The notes beneath the pieces are model-generated. The model saw only the letters and a list, made by a program, of their open reading frames with translations, did no database searches and was not told where the DNA came from. A DNA stretch of 64,000 bases from Sphingomonas sp. LHG3406-1 (GTDB taxonomy: Bacteria > Pseudomonadota > Alphaproteobacteria > Sphingomonadales > Sphingomonadaceae), in assembly GCF_029637485.1 (NCBI RefSeq), contig NZ_CP069128.1, positions 1,830,001-1,894,000 on the forward strand, given 5' to 3'. This document shows, in pieces, positions 38,280-46,312 of this stretch (position 1 is its first letter; the number at the start of each line of letters is the position of its first letter). Made by a program: the position numbers and the translations under genes.

Positions 38280-39803
38280 CTAGCCGGCGCGGCGCTGCCC
38301 GCCGCCACCGGGACGACCACCGCGGCGCTGGCCCCCGTTCGGACGGCCGCCGCCCGGCTGACCGCCAGGACGCTGACCGCCGTGGCGCTGCTTCTGCTGC
38401 TGGCCAGCCGACGGCACGTCGGCGCGGATCGGATTGCCGACCGGGCCGCGCACGGCACCGGGGACACCGCGCATCGAGCGGCCGCCCTCACGCGGACCGT
38501 TGCGGTCCTCGGGCATGTCGCGACGCGGATCGTTGCGCGGCAGCCCATGGCGCTGCGGATCGCGGGCGTGGCCCCGCGCGCCGCTTTCGTTGCGGCGGTT
38601 GCGCTGGTTCTGCTGCGGCTCGCGCTTCGGCTCGGGCTTGAGGCGCTTCAGGGCCTCGACCGCCTGGATGAAGCCGGCCGGGAGCGCTTCCTCCGTCAGC
38701 TTCTGGCGGGTGAGCTTCTCGATATCCTTGAGGAACGGACGCTCCTCCCGGTCGCAGTAAGCGATGGCGATGCCGTCGGCGCCGGCGCGCGCGGTGCGGC
38801 CAATTCGGTGGACGTATTGCTCGGGCACGTTCGGCAGGTCGTAGTTCACGACATGGCTGACGCCCGGAATGTCGATCCCGCGCGCGGCGATGTCGGTCGC
38901 GACGAGGATCGGAACGCTGCCGTCGCGGAAGGCTTCAAGCGCCTTCTCGCGCTGCGGCTGGCTCTTGTTGCCGTGGATCGCATTGGCGGGCACGCCGGCC
39001 GCACCGAGCATCCGCACGATCTTGTCCGCCCCATGCTTGGTGCGGCTGAAGACGAGCGTGCGCTCGATGTCCTTGCCGTTCTGGAAGAAGAGGGTGAGGA
39101 GCGCCGTCTTCTCCGCCTGGTTGACGAAGGTGACGCGCTGCTCGACCCGCTCGGCGGTCGTCGCGACCGGGGTCACCGCCACTTCGGCCGGGTTCTTCAG
39201 ATATTCGTCGGCGAGGCTCTTGATGGCCTTCGGCATGGTGGCCGAGAAGAACAGGGTCTGGCGCTTGGCCGGGATGATCTTCACGATCCGCTTCAGCGCG
39301 TGGATGAAGCCGAGATCGAGCATCTGGTCGGCCTCGTCGAGGACGAGGATCTCGAGATGGCCGAGGTTCACCGCGCGCTGGTCGACGAGATCCAGCAGGC
39401 GGCCGGGCGTGGCGACGAGCACGTCGAGGCCGCGGCTGACGGTGCGCACCGACTTGGCATTGGCGACGCCGCCGAAGATCACGCCGACGGTGGTCTTGAG
39501 GCCGGCGCCATAGGCTTCGGCGCTGGCGGCGATCTGGGAGGCGAGCTCACGGGTCGGGGCAAGCACCAGCATTCGGATCTGGCCGGGCTTCAGGAACTGC
39601 GGACGATTGGCCGCGAGGCGCTGCAGCGAGGGCGCCATGAAGGCGGCCGTCTTGCCGGTGCCGGTCTGGGCGATGCCGAGGAGGTCGCGGCCGTCGAGCA
39701 CGTACGGGATGGCCTGCGCCTGGATCGGCGAGGGCACGGTGTAATTCTTCGCGGCGAGCGCGGTGAGCAGGGGCGTCGAGAGCCCGAGTTGTTCGAATGT
39801 CAT
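38280..39803 (-). CDS. DEAD-box RNA helicase, RhlE-like
   Basis: The 507-residue protein has a Q motif (FEQLGLSTPLLTAL...YTVPSPIQAQAIP), motif I AQTGTGKTAAF, motif II LDEADQM, motif III FSATMP, and motif VI YVHRIGRTARAG. The C-terminal ~120 residues are basic and disordered, with RRGGRPGGGG-type sequence and QRNRRN. It unwinds RNA in ribosome assembly or cold adaptation; the exact paralogue is not determinable. The start ATG at 39803 gives the family N-terminus MTFEQLGL. Confidence 0.93.
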   Translation of the reverse strand: MTFEQLGLSTPLLTALAAKNYTVPSPIQAQAIPYVLDGRDLLGIAQTGTGKTAAFMAPSLQRLAANRPQFLKPGQIRMLVLAPTRELASQIAASAEAYGAGLKTTVGVIFGGVANAKSVRTVSRGLDVLVATPGRLLDLVDQRAVNLGHLEILVLDEADQMLDLGFIHALKRIVKIIPAKRQTLFFSATMPKAIKSLADEYLKNPAEVAVTPVATTAERVEQRVTFVNQAEKTALLTLFFQNGKDIERTLVFSRTKHGADKIVRMLGAAGVPANAIHGNKSQPQREKALEAFRDGSVPILVATDIAARGIDIPGVSHVVNYDLPNVPEQYVHRIGRTARAGADGIAIAYCDREERPFLKDIEKLTRQKLTEEALPAGFIQAVEALKRLKPEPKREPQQNQRNRRNESGARGHARDPQRHGLPRNDPRRDMPEDRNGPREGGRSMRGVPGAVRGPVGNPIRADVPSAGQQQKQRHGGQRPGGQPGGGRPNGGQRRGGRPGGGGQRRAG

Positions 39804-40004
39804 TCTAGTCTTCCAACATGACGCATCCGGCAAGCGGAAAGCCGCTGCCGGAGCTGGGTTTTTGCAAGAACCCCGCGTGATGTGGAGAACTTCTGTGAGT
39901 GAACCGAGACGCGGGCCGGAGCCATGAAAGGCTGCCGATCACGCCGCTTTGTGGCGTCTCGCTGATGGCCATGTAGGTGATGCGCGGTGATTTGTCCAAT
40001 CGGC

Positions 40005-41129
40005 CTAAGCGACGTGCACCATCGTCGCCTGGCCGACCCCTTCGAACAGCGCGGCTTCGGTCGCTGTCATCCACACCTGCCCGCGGCCCTCGAGCCGTTC
40101 GAACAGCGCGGCGCGACGGCCGGGATCGAGGTGCGCCGCGACCTCGTCGAGGAGCAGCAGGGGCGGTGCGCCGCGCCGCTCGGTGACGAGCGCGGCATGA
40201 GCAAGGACGAGACCGAGCAGAAGAGCCTTCTGCTCGCCGGTCGAGCAGCGGGCAGCAGGCTGGCGCTTGGCGGCGTGGGTAACAGCCAAGTCCTGGCGGT
40301 GCGGACCCTCGGTAGTCCGTCCGGCGGCGGCGTCGTGGCCGCGATTTGCGCGCAGCATCGCGGCAAGACCGGCCTGCTCTGCCCCCTCGAGGGCGATGGC
40401 GCCCTTGGCGAAGAGGTCCTCGGGCGCGGCAGCGAGCATCTCGCCAAGGCCGGCGACGGTGCGGGCCCGGGCAGCGGCGAGCGCCTCGCCATGCTCCGCC
40501 ATTCCGGCTTCGAGCGCGGACAGCCACTCGGGATCGGCGCCGTCCGGCTCGGCGAGCAACTTGTTGCGGGCGCGCATGGCGGCATCGTAGCGGGCGGCAT
40601 GATGGGCATGGCCAGGCTCCAGCGCCAGCACCAGCCGGTCGAGGAAGCGGCGACGGTCGGACGCGGGGCCGCTGAACAGCCGGTCCATGGCAGGGGTGAG
40701 CCACAGGATGGCAAGCCATTCGGCAAGGCTGTTCACCGAGGCGGAGGCGCCGTTGATCCGAACGACGCGGCGTTCGGGCGCAGTGGCGAGGGTGCCGGTG
40801 CCGAGGACCGTCTCGCTGATCGCGAACACCGCCTCACCGTTCGTGCCGAGCGAAGTCGAGGCACTCGTTGCGCCATGCCCCTCGACTTGGCTCGGGGAAA
40901 ACGGGGACAAATTCGCACTGACGCTCCACCCCCCCGGCCCCTCGCTTCGGGCCATCTCGCTCAACGCCGCGCCGCGAAGACCGCGACCCGGAGCGAGCAT
41001 CGAGACGGACTCGAGGATGTTGGTCTTTCCCGCGCCATTCTGGCCATGGAGGCAGACGAACCCGGGGCCCGGCCTCAGGTCGAGACCGGCGTGATTGCGA
41101 AAGTCGGTGAGGGTCAGCCGGGCGAGCAT
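40005..41129 (-). CDS. recF: DNA replication/repair protein RecF with in-frame palindromic insertion
   Basis: RecF loads RecA at gaps with RecO and RecR. The 374-residue protein has Walker [11 protein letters not shown] (about 29-37), an ABC-type signature region ([19 protein letters not shown]) and Walker B ([13 protein letters not shown]). Residues about 73-99 ([20 protein letters not shown] and following) do not look like RecF; they are encoded by palindromic repeat copy C. The flanks GGWSVSA and [20 protein letters not shown] are what I expect of RecF. The frame is kept and the catalytic motifs are intact, so it is probably functional. The start TGATG overlaps the end of the IspZ-fusion gene. 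Confidence 0.92.
   Translation of the reverse strand: MLARLTLTDFRNHAGLDLRPGPGFVCLHGQNGAGKTNILESVSMLAPGRGLRGAALSEMARSEGPGGWSVSANLSPFSPSQVEGHGATSASTSLGTNGEAVFAISETVLGTGTLATAPERRVVRINGASASVNSLAEWLAILWLTPAMDRLFSGPASDRRRFLDRLVLALEPGHAHHAARYDAAMRARNKLLAEPDGADPEWLSALEAGMAEHGEALAAARARTVAGLGEMLAAAPEDLFAKGAIALEGAEQAGLAAMLRANRGHDAAAGRTTEGPHRQDLAVTHAAKRQPAARCSTGEQKALLLGLVLAHAALVTERRGAPPLLLLDEVAAHLDPGRRAALFERLEGRGQVWMTATEAALFEGVGQATMVHVA
40837..40904. repeat. Palindromic repeat, family R1, copy C, inside recF
   Basis: The left arm CCGTTCGTGCCGAGCGAAGT plus CGAGGCA (40837-40863) and the right arm TGCCCCTCGACTTGGCTCGG plus GGAAAACGG (40876-40904) are imperfect inverted repeats sharing the R1 core. On the coding strand of recF the element is read through in frame as about 25 residues, including [18 protein letters not shown]. 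It shows no stop codon in that frame. Confidence 0.85.
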
Positions 41130-42118
41130 CAGCCCGGCAGCGCGCCGGACAGGGCATCGGGCGCTGCGGCCTTGCCGCTCTTTCTCGCCCAGCTGATGGT
41201 CCAGAAGATGAGGCCCATGCTGACCGGAATGTCGAGGAAGGTGGTGTAGACCAGCCAGACGTCGGTCGAGAACAACCAGGCCACCAGGCTGTTGCCGCCG
41301 GCCATGACGAGGCCGGTCAGCCCCATGCCGATGCTCAGCCGGCGCGGATCGATGTCGGTATAGGCCATGTAGCGGTCGACCCCGCGCCCAAGCTTGCGGC
41401 CCTTCAGCACCAGGCCGTCGAACAGGAAGCAGGTCGCGCCGACCAGGCCGACGATGGTCGAGCGATGCTTGATCACCTCCTCGTCCTCGAACAGGATCGC
41501 GAAGCCGGCGCTGACCAGCAGCATGAACACTCCGAACAGCATCATCCCGCCGATCAGGTCGACCTTCACGAAGCGCTGGATGACGACCAGCGCCAGGCCG
41601 GCGGCGGCGCCGACCAGCGCCGCAGTCTTGAGGTCGGTCAGCTTGGCAACGATGAAGAACAGCAGGCCGGTGGCGAGGTCGACCGCGATCGGTACCTTGT
41701 TGCGCTTCAACTTGCCGGGGTCGTAGGCGGCCTGGCCGTCCTGGTTCTGCTCGGCGACCATCTTCGCCAACCTGGCCGGAAAGGCGATGCGCTTGCCGGG
41801 GTGGCTCTCGTGGACGAGCGTGCCGTCGACCCGAGCGGCGATCCCGACATTATACCAGTTGATGTAACCGGCCTCGATCTCGAGGCGGCGGCCGTCGGGC
41901 AAGCGGTGCGTGAGGCGATGATTGCGGATCGCCTCGGCGCCGGAGACCGGGGTGAAGTCGCTGGCGACCTCCTCGCCGTCGACAATCAGGCGGCTGACGA
42001 GGCCCGACATGCGGCTCTCGACCAGTACCCAGCATTCGTGCGCCACGCCGATCGAGAACGGGCGCTTGTAGAGCCAGAGGCGGGCGCCGGAAGACGAGGC
42101 GGTGGCGGCGTCGGTCAT
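41129..42118 (-). CDS. IspZ-like septation membrane protein with N-terminal soluble domain
   Basis: The 329-residue protein has two parts. Residues 1-125 are soluble and beta-rich ([38 protein letters not shown]), without a family I can name with certainty; the repeating pattern of DG turns is loosely like FAIM1-type domains. Residues about 140-315 form a membrane domain with five or six helices resembling intracellular septation protein A (IspZ/YciB): [52 protein letters not shown]. IspZ proteins alone are usually about 180-200 residues, so this is a fusion or extension. The gene overlaps recF by TGATG. Confidence 0.8.
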   Translation of the reverse strand: MTDAATASSSGARLWLYKRPFSIGVAHECWVLVESRMSGLVSRLIVDGEEVASDFTPVSGAEAIRNHRLTHRLPDGRRLEIEAGYINWYNVGIAARVDGTLVHESHPGKRIAFPARLAKMVAEQNQDGQAAYDPGKLKRNKVPIAVDLATGLLFFIVAKLTDLKTAALVGAAAGLALVVIQRFVKVDLIGGMMLFGVFMLLVSAGFAILFEDEEVIKHRSTIVGLVGATCFLFDGLVLKGRKLGRGVDRYMAYTDIDPRRLSIGMGLTGLVMAGGNSLVAWLFSTDVWLVYTTFLDIPVSMGLIFWTISWARKSGKAAAPDALSGALPG

Positions 42119-42326
42119 GGCTGCGGATTAAGCAGAGGCGCGCGCCGGGCGCCAGCGGGTCCATGGCCGCGGCTGTGTCGCCGAAGTCGCATTGCCGTCC
42201 GCTTCAGGCATCGCCGCCTTTGCCTGCCTTGGCGACTGCGCACGGGTCGCGTAGAGGCGCTGGAGCACGGCCGGGGGGCCGTCCGTACGCTTTTCATCGA
42301 TCGAACACTCATCCGGGGGGCTAGCC

Positions 42327-44600
42327 ATGCGCCGTACTTTCCTGCTTTCCGCCGTTTGCCTGTCGGCGCTCGCCGCCGCGCCGGCCCATGCCCAGGCCAC
42401 AAGCGAAGCGCAGCAGCCCGCCGCCACCACCCCGACGGACGATGGAGGCGTCGAGACGATCACCGTCACCGCCACCCGCCGCGAGGAGAGCCTGCAGGAC
42501 GTTCCGGTCAGCGTCGCCGTCGTCCCGGAGGCGACCATCGACGCGATCAGTTCCGGCGGTGCCGACATCCGCGCCCTCGCCGGCCGCGCGCCCAGCCTCA
42601 ACATCGAAAGCTCGTTTGGCCGAACCTTTCCGCGTTTCTACATCCGCGGGCTCGGCAACACCGACTTCGACCTCAACGCCTCGCAGCCGGTCAGCCTGCT
42701 CTACGACGACGTCGTGCTCGAGAACCCGATTCTCAAGGGTTTCCCGGTATTCGACCTCGACCGGGTCGAGGTGCTGCGCGGGCCGCAGGGCACGCTGTTC
42801 GGGCGCAACACGCCAGCCGGCATCGTCAAGTTCGACACGGTGCGGCCCGGCCGCGGCGGCAGCTTCGCCCGCATCAGCTACGGCACCTATGACACGATTA
42901 ATGCCGAGGGCGCGATCGAGGCCGGGCTGGGCGAAGGCTCGGCCGTCCGCCTGTCCGGCCTGGTCCAGCATCGCAAGGACTGGGTCGACAATATCGACCA
43001 GCCCGGCGACAACGATCTCGAAGGCTATGACGACATCGCCTTTCGCGCGCAGATCAGGCTTGCCGCCAGCGACCGGTTCAACATCCGCCTGACCGGCCAG
43101 CTGCGCGACTACAAGGGCAGCGCCCGATTGTTCCGCGCCAACCTCTTCCGCACCGGCTCGAACAAGCTGCAGGGCCTGACCCCGACTGCCGACTTCGAGC
43201 GCGACGAGACCCGCGCCGACGGGCTCAACTTCCAGCGGCTGAAGGCGAAGAACGTCGCCGTGCACATGGACTACGACCTCGGGCCGGTGACGCTCTACTC
43301 GGTCACCGCCTACTGGAACGGCAACCTCAGGAGCCGCGGCGACATCGACGGCGGATTCGGCAATCAGTTCGCCCCGGTGATGGGACCGGGCTTCATCCCC
43401 TTCTCGGCGCAGAGCCGCGACGACGTGCCGAGCCTCGACCAGTTCACCCAGGAATTGCGCTTCGCCTCCAGCGCTTCGGGCCCCGGCCTCGGCTACCAGG
43501 GCGGCATCTTCCTCTTCAACGAGAAGCTGGATATCGCCAGCTACGATTATGGGGCGCCGACCGACCGGGTCGCGGCCGCGGTCGCCCTCCAGCGCCAGGT
43601 CAGCGACGCGCTCGGCATCTTCGGCTCGCTCAACTATGATTTCGGCAATGGGCTGACGCTCCAGGCGGGCGCGCGCTGGAACCGCGACGAGCGCGACTTC
43701 CGCGCCAGCCGTCCAGTCGACACCCGCCCGGGTTTCCTCGGCTTCGGCGGGCCCGTGGCCGAGCTTCGCCAGCGGGTCGCGGACAAGGTGCTGACCTGGG
43801 ACGCCAGCGGCGTCTTCGAGCTGTCGCCCGAAGCCAATGTCTATGCGCGGGTCGCCCGCGGCTACCGCGCGCCGTCGATCCAGGGTCGTCTGCTGTTCGG
43901 CCGCGATCTGTCGGTCGCCGACAGCGAGAAGACGTTGTCCTACGAGGCCGGGATCAAGACCACGCTGCTCGACCGGCGGCTGCGCCTCAACCTCGGCTTC
44001 TACGCCTTCGACACCAAGGACCTGCAGCTGACCGCGGTCGGCGGCGCGTCCAACTTCACCACCCTGCTCAACGCCGACAAGGTCCGCGGCCGGGGCATGG
44101 AGCTGGAGGTCGAGGCGCGGCCGGTGCGCGGGCTGACCCTGACCGGCGGCGTCAGCTACAACAAGACCGAGATCGACGACGACGGCCTGTTCGTCGCCGG
44201 CTGCGCGGCGCCCTGCACCGTGCTCAACCCGCAGCGCGCCGGCAGCCCGGGCATCTATTCGATCGACGGCAACCAGCTCCCCCAAGCGCCCAAGTGGACG
44301 CTCAACTGGAGCGCCGGCTACGAGCATCCGGTCGGCAACGGCGCAATCTACGCCTTCACCGACTGGTATTATCGTTCGAAGATCCAGTTCTTCCTCTACC
44401 GCTCGGTCGAGTTCAGCGACGACAAGCTGCTCGAGGGCGGCCTCCGCCTCGGCTGGCGCAACGACCGCTATGACGTGGCGCTGTTCGGCCGCAACATCAC
44501 CAACGACGAGAGCGCGGTCGGCGGGATCGACTTCAACAACCTGACCGGCTTCGTCAACGAGCCGCGGATCCTCGGCATTCAGGCCGGCGTGAAGTTCTAG
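42327..44600 (+). CDS. TonB-dependent receptor
   Basis: The 757-residue outer-membrane receptor has the signal peptide MRRTFLLSAVCLSALAAAPA, a TonB box-like ETITVTATRREES, the plug motif DRVEVLRGPQGTLFGRNTPA, a 22-strand barrel and the terminal aromatic Phe (IQAGVKF). The substrate is unknown; no linked transporter or regulator is adjacent. It is plus strand between the IspZ-fusion gene and a degraded dioxygenase gene. An 11-bp hairpin lies just after the stop. Confidence 0.92.
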   Translation: MRRTFLLSAVCLSALAAAPAHAQATSEAQQPAATTPTDDGGVETITVTATRREESLQDVPVSVAVVPEATIDAISSGGADIRALAGRAPSLNIESSFGRTFPRFYIRGLGNTDFDLNASQPVSLLYDDVVLENPILKGFPVFDLDRVEVLRGPQGTLFGRNTPAGIVKFDTVRPGRGGSFARISYGTYDTINAEGAIEAGLGEGSAVRLSGLVQHRKDWVDNIDQPGDNDLEGYDDIAFRAQIRLAASDRFNIRLTGQLRDYKGSARLFRANLFRTGSNKLQGLTPTADFERDETRADGLNFQRLKAKNVAVHMDYDLGPVTLYSVTAYWNGNLRSRGDIDGGFGNQFAPVMGPGFIPFSAQSRDDVPSLDQFTQELRFASSASGPGLGYQGGIFLFNEKLDIASYDYGAPTDRVAAAVALQRQVSDALGIFGSLNYDFGNGLTLQAGARWNRDERDFRASRPVDTRPGFLGFGGPVAELRQRVADKVLTWDASGVFELSPEANVYARVARGYRAPSIQGRLLFGRDLSVADSEKTLSYEAGIKTTLLDRRLRLNLGFYAFDTKDLQLTAVGGASNFTTLLNADKVRGRGMELEVEARPVRGLTLTGGVSYNKTEIDDDGLFVAGCAAPCTVLNPQRAGSPGIYSIDGNQLPQAPKWTLNWSAGYEHPVGNGAIYAFTDWYYRSKIQFFLYRSVEFSDDKLLEGGLRLGWRNDRYDVALFGRNITNDESAVGGIDFNNLTGFVNEPRILGIQAGVKF

Positions 44601-44613
44601 ATCGGTCCCGGGG

Positions 44614-44652
44614 CGGCTGACCTCGGGTCCGGACGGGACTTGAGGTCAGCCG
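44614..44652. terminator. Hairpin after the TonB receptor
   Basis: The 11-bp perfect stem CGGCTGACCTC / GAGGTCAGCCG (44614-44624 and 44642-44652) encloses a 17-base loop, 14 bp after the receptor stop. No T-run follows on the plus strand, so this is a weaker terminator or a repeat. Confidence 0.5.
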
Positions 44653-44676
44653 ACCCCGTGCCTCTTCGGGGCCTAG

Positions 44677-45025
44677 TCAGACGCCGAGCCAGCAGAGGCC
44701 GCCGGGCAAGTCTTCCGCGGCGAAGTCGACCTGGAGGACCCTCCGGCGTGTCGGGGTCGAGGCTACCTCCGACGCGTGGAGGATCGGCGTGGCGTAGAGC
44801 CATAGGTCGCCCGCTTCCGCGAGGCAGGCCAGGGTTCCGCACTGCCCGACCAGGCGATCCACATCCTTCTCTGCGACGCGCGCAACGCGCTCGGCATCAC
44901 ACTCGGCAAGGGTGGGTCGCTCTACCAGTGGCCGGTGCCTCGATCGATGAGGTGCTCGCAGCTGCGTCCTCTGCGGCCACATCGACGATCAGGCGGGCAT
45001 TCTTGGTCCCGGCCCGGCAGGCCTT
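44677..45025 (-). pseudogene. Decayed phytanoyl-CoA dioxygenase (PhyH)-like gene fragment
   Basis: The minus strand encodes, in one frame, the end of a 2-oxoglutarate/Fe(II) dioxygenase: RHRPLVERPTLAECDAE, VDRLVGQCGTLACLAEAGDL, WLYATPILHASEVAS and TRRRVLQVDFAAEDLPGGL. The HAS His and the Arg of RRVLQVDF fit the iron and 2-oxoglutarate ligands. Upstream in another frame the sequence RAGTKNARLIVDVAAEDAA looks like the beginning of such a protein. The first Fe-ligand region (HxD) is missing, so most of the middle has been lost with at least one frameshift. This is my reading of family resemblance, not an alignment. Confidence 0.6.
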
Positions 45026-45085
45026 CACCCTCCCACGGCTTCGCCGCGGGCTCCTCCCTCTCCCGCTCGCGGGAGAGGGAGGTGG
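45026..45085. repeat. CCTCCC/GGGAGG hairpin repeat (family R2)
   Basis: CCTCCCTCTCCCG-CTCG-CGGGAGAGGGAGG forms a 13-bp perfect stem (45053-45082). It is preceded by the inverted pair CCCACGGCTTCGCCGCGGG. Such composite elements recur in sphingomonads to my knowledge. It directly follows the dnaN stop and could end dnaN transcription. Confidence 0.75.
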
Positions 45086-46189
45086 TCACACCCGCATCGG
45101 CATGAGGACGTAGAGCGCGCTCGACTTGTCGTTTTCGCGGAGCAAAGTCGGGGCGGCGGCGTCGGCGAGGTGGACTTCGACCGTATCGCCGTCGATCTCC
45201 CCGAGGATGTCGAGGAGATAGCGGGCATTGAAGCCGATCTCGAGCCCGTCGGCGCTGTAGTCCGCGGCCAGTTCCTCGGTGGCGAGGCCGTTCTCCGGAG
45301 AGGTCACCGACAGGGTGACGCGGTCGCGGTCGAGGCTGATCTTGACCGCGCGGGTCTTCTCGCTGGCGATGGTGGCGACGCGGTCGACGCCAGCCTTGAA
45401 GCTGCCCGGATCGAGCTTCAGCAGCTTGTCGTTGGCGGTCGGAATGACCCGGTTATAGTCGGGAAAGCTGCCATCGATCAGCTTGCTGGTCAGCACGGCA
45501 TGGCCGAGGACGAAGCGGATCTTGGTCGGCGAGAGCGACACCTCGACCGTGCCCTCGACCTCGTCGAGCAGCTTCCTGAGTTCGAGCACGCACTTCTTGG
45601 GCACGATCACGTCGGGCATGCCGTCGGCGCCGTCCGGCTTGGCGACGGTGACCCGGGCGAGGCGGTGGCCGTCGGTGGCGGCGGCCTTGAGCATGTCGTC
45701 GGCGACGTGGAGGAAGATGCCCATCAGATAGTAGCGGGTCTCTTCCGACGAGATGGCGAACTTCGTCTTGTCGATGATCTGGCGGAGCGTCGCCGCCGGA
45801 AGTTCGAAGCGGTGCGGGAGGTCGCCCTCGGCGATGACCGGGAAGTCGTCGCGAGGCAGGGTCGACAGGTTGAAGCGGGCGCGGCCGGCGACGACCTGCA
45901 TCTTGCCATCGGCCGCGGCGAGCTCGACCTGGCTGCCCTCGGGAAGCTTTCGCACGATGTCGAAGAAGGTGTGGGCCGAGACGGTGGTGGCGCCGGCGGT
46001 GGCGACGTTGGCGGCGACCGTTTCGTCGACCTGGAGGTCGAGGTCGGTCGCCATCAGCCGCAGCGAGCCGTCCTCACGCGCGTCGAGCAGGACGTTCGAC
46101 AGGATCGGAATGGTGTTGCGGCGCTCCACCACCGATTGGACGTGGCTCAGGCTCTTGAGGAGGGTGGCCCGTTCGATCGTCGCCTTCAT
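45086..46189 (-). CDS. dnaN: DNA polymerase III subunit beta (sliding clamp)
   Basis: The beta clamp encircles DNA and tethers polymerases. The 367-residue protein has the three-domain clamp layout, beginning MKATIERATLLKSLSHVQSV and ending ALYVLMPMRV, with family blocks RNTIPILSNVLL, SSEETRYYLMGI and NARYLLDILGEIDGD. The MPMRV C-terminus matches the conserved MPMRL end. It is not next to dnaA; recF lies 4 kb downstream on the same strand. Confidence 0.97.
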   Translation of the reverse strand: MKATIERATLLKSLSHVQSVVERRNTIPILSNVLLDAREDGSLRLMATDLDLQVDETVAANVATAGATTVSAHTFFDIVRKLPEGSQVELAAADGKMQVVAGRARFNLSTLPRDDFPVIAEGDLPHRFELPAATLRQIIDKTKFAISSEETRYYLMGIFLHVADDMLKAAATDGHRLARVTVAKPDGADGMPDVIVPKKCVLELRKLLDEVEGTVEVSLSPTKIRFVLGHAVLTSKLIDGSFPDYNRVIPTANDKLLKLDPGSFKAGVDRVATIASEKTRAVKISLDRDRVTLSVTSPENGLATEELAADYSADGLEIGFNARYLLDILGEIDGDTVEVHLADAAAPTLLRENDKSSALYVLMPMRV

Positions 46190-46312
46190 CGCAGCTACTC
46201 AGTCCTTATGCCCCGGGCCGGCGGTTTGGATCATCCGCACGGCGTTGTCGGGAGACGTTATAGCGGGGGAAGAGATGGTGGGAAGTGGCCGCGAGGACCG
46301 CGAGGCGCCATT

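Noticed and set aside
42321..44327. A 668-codon minus-strand frame
   Set aside because: It is antisense to the TonB receptor at 42327-44600, which shows a signal peptide and the RGPQGTLFG motif.
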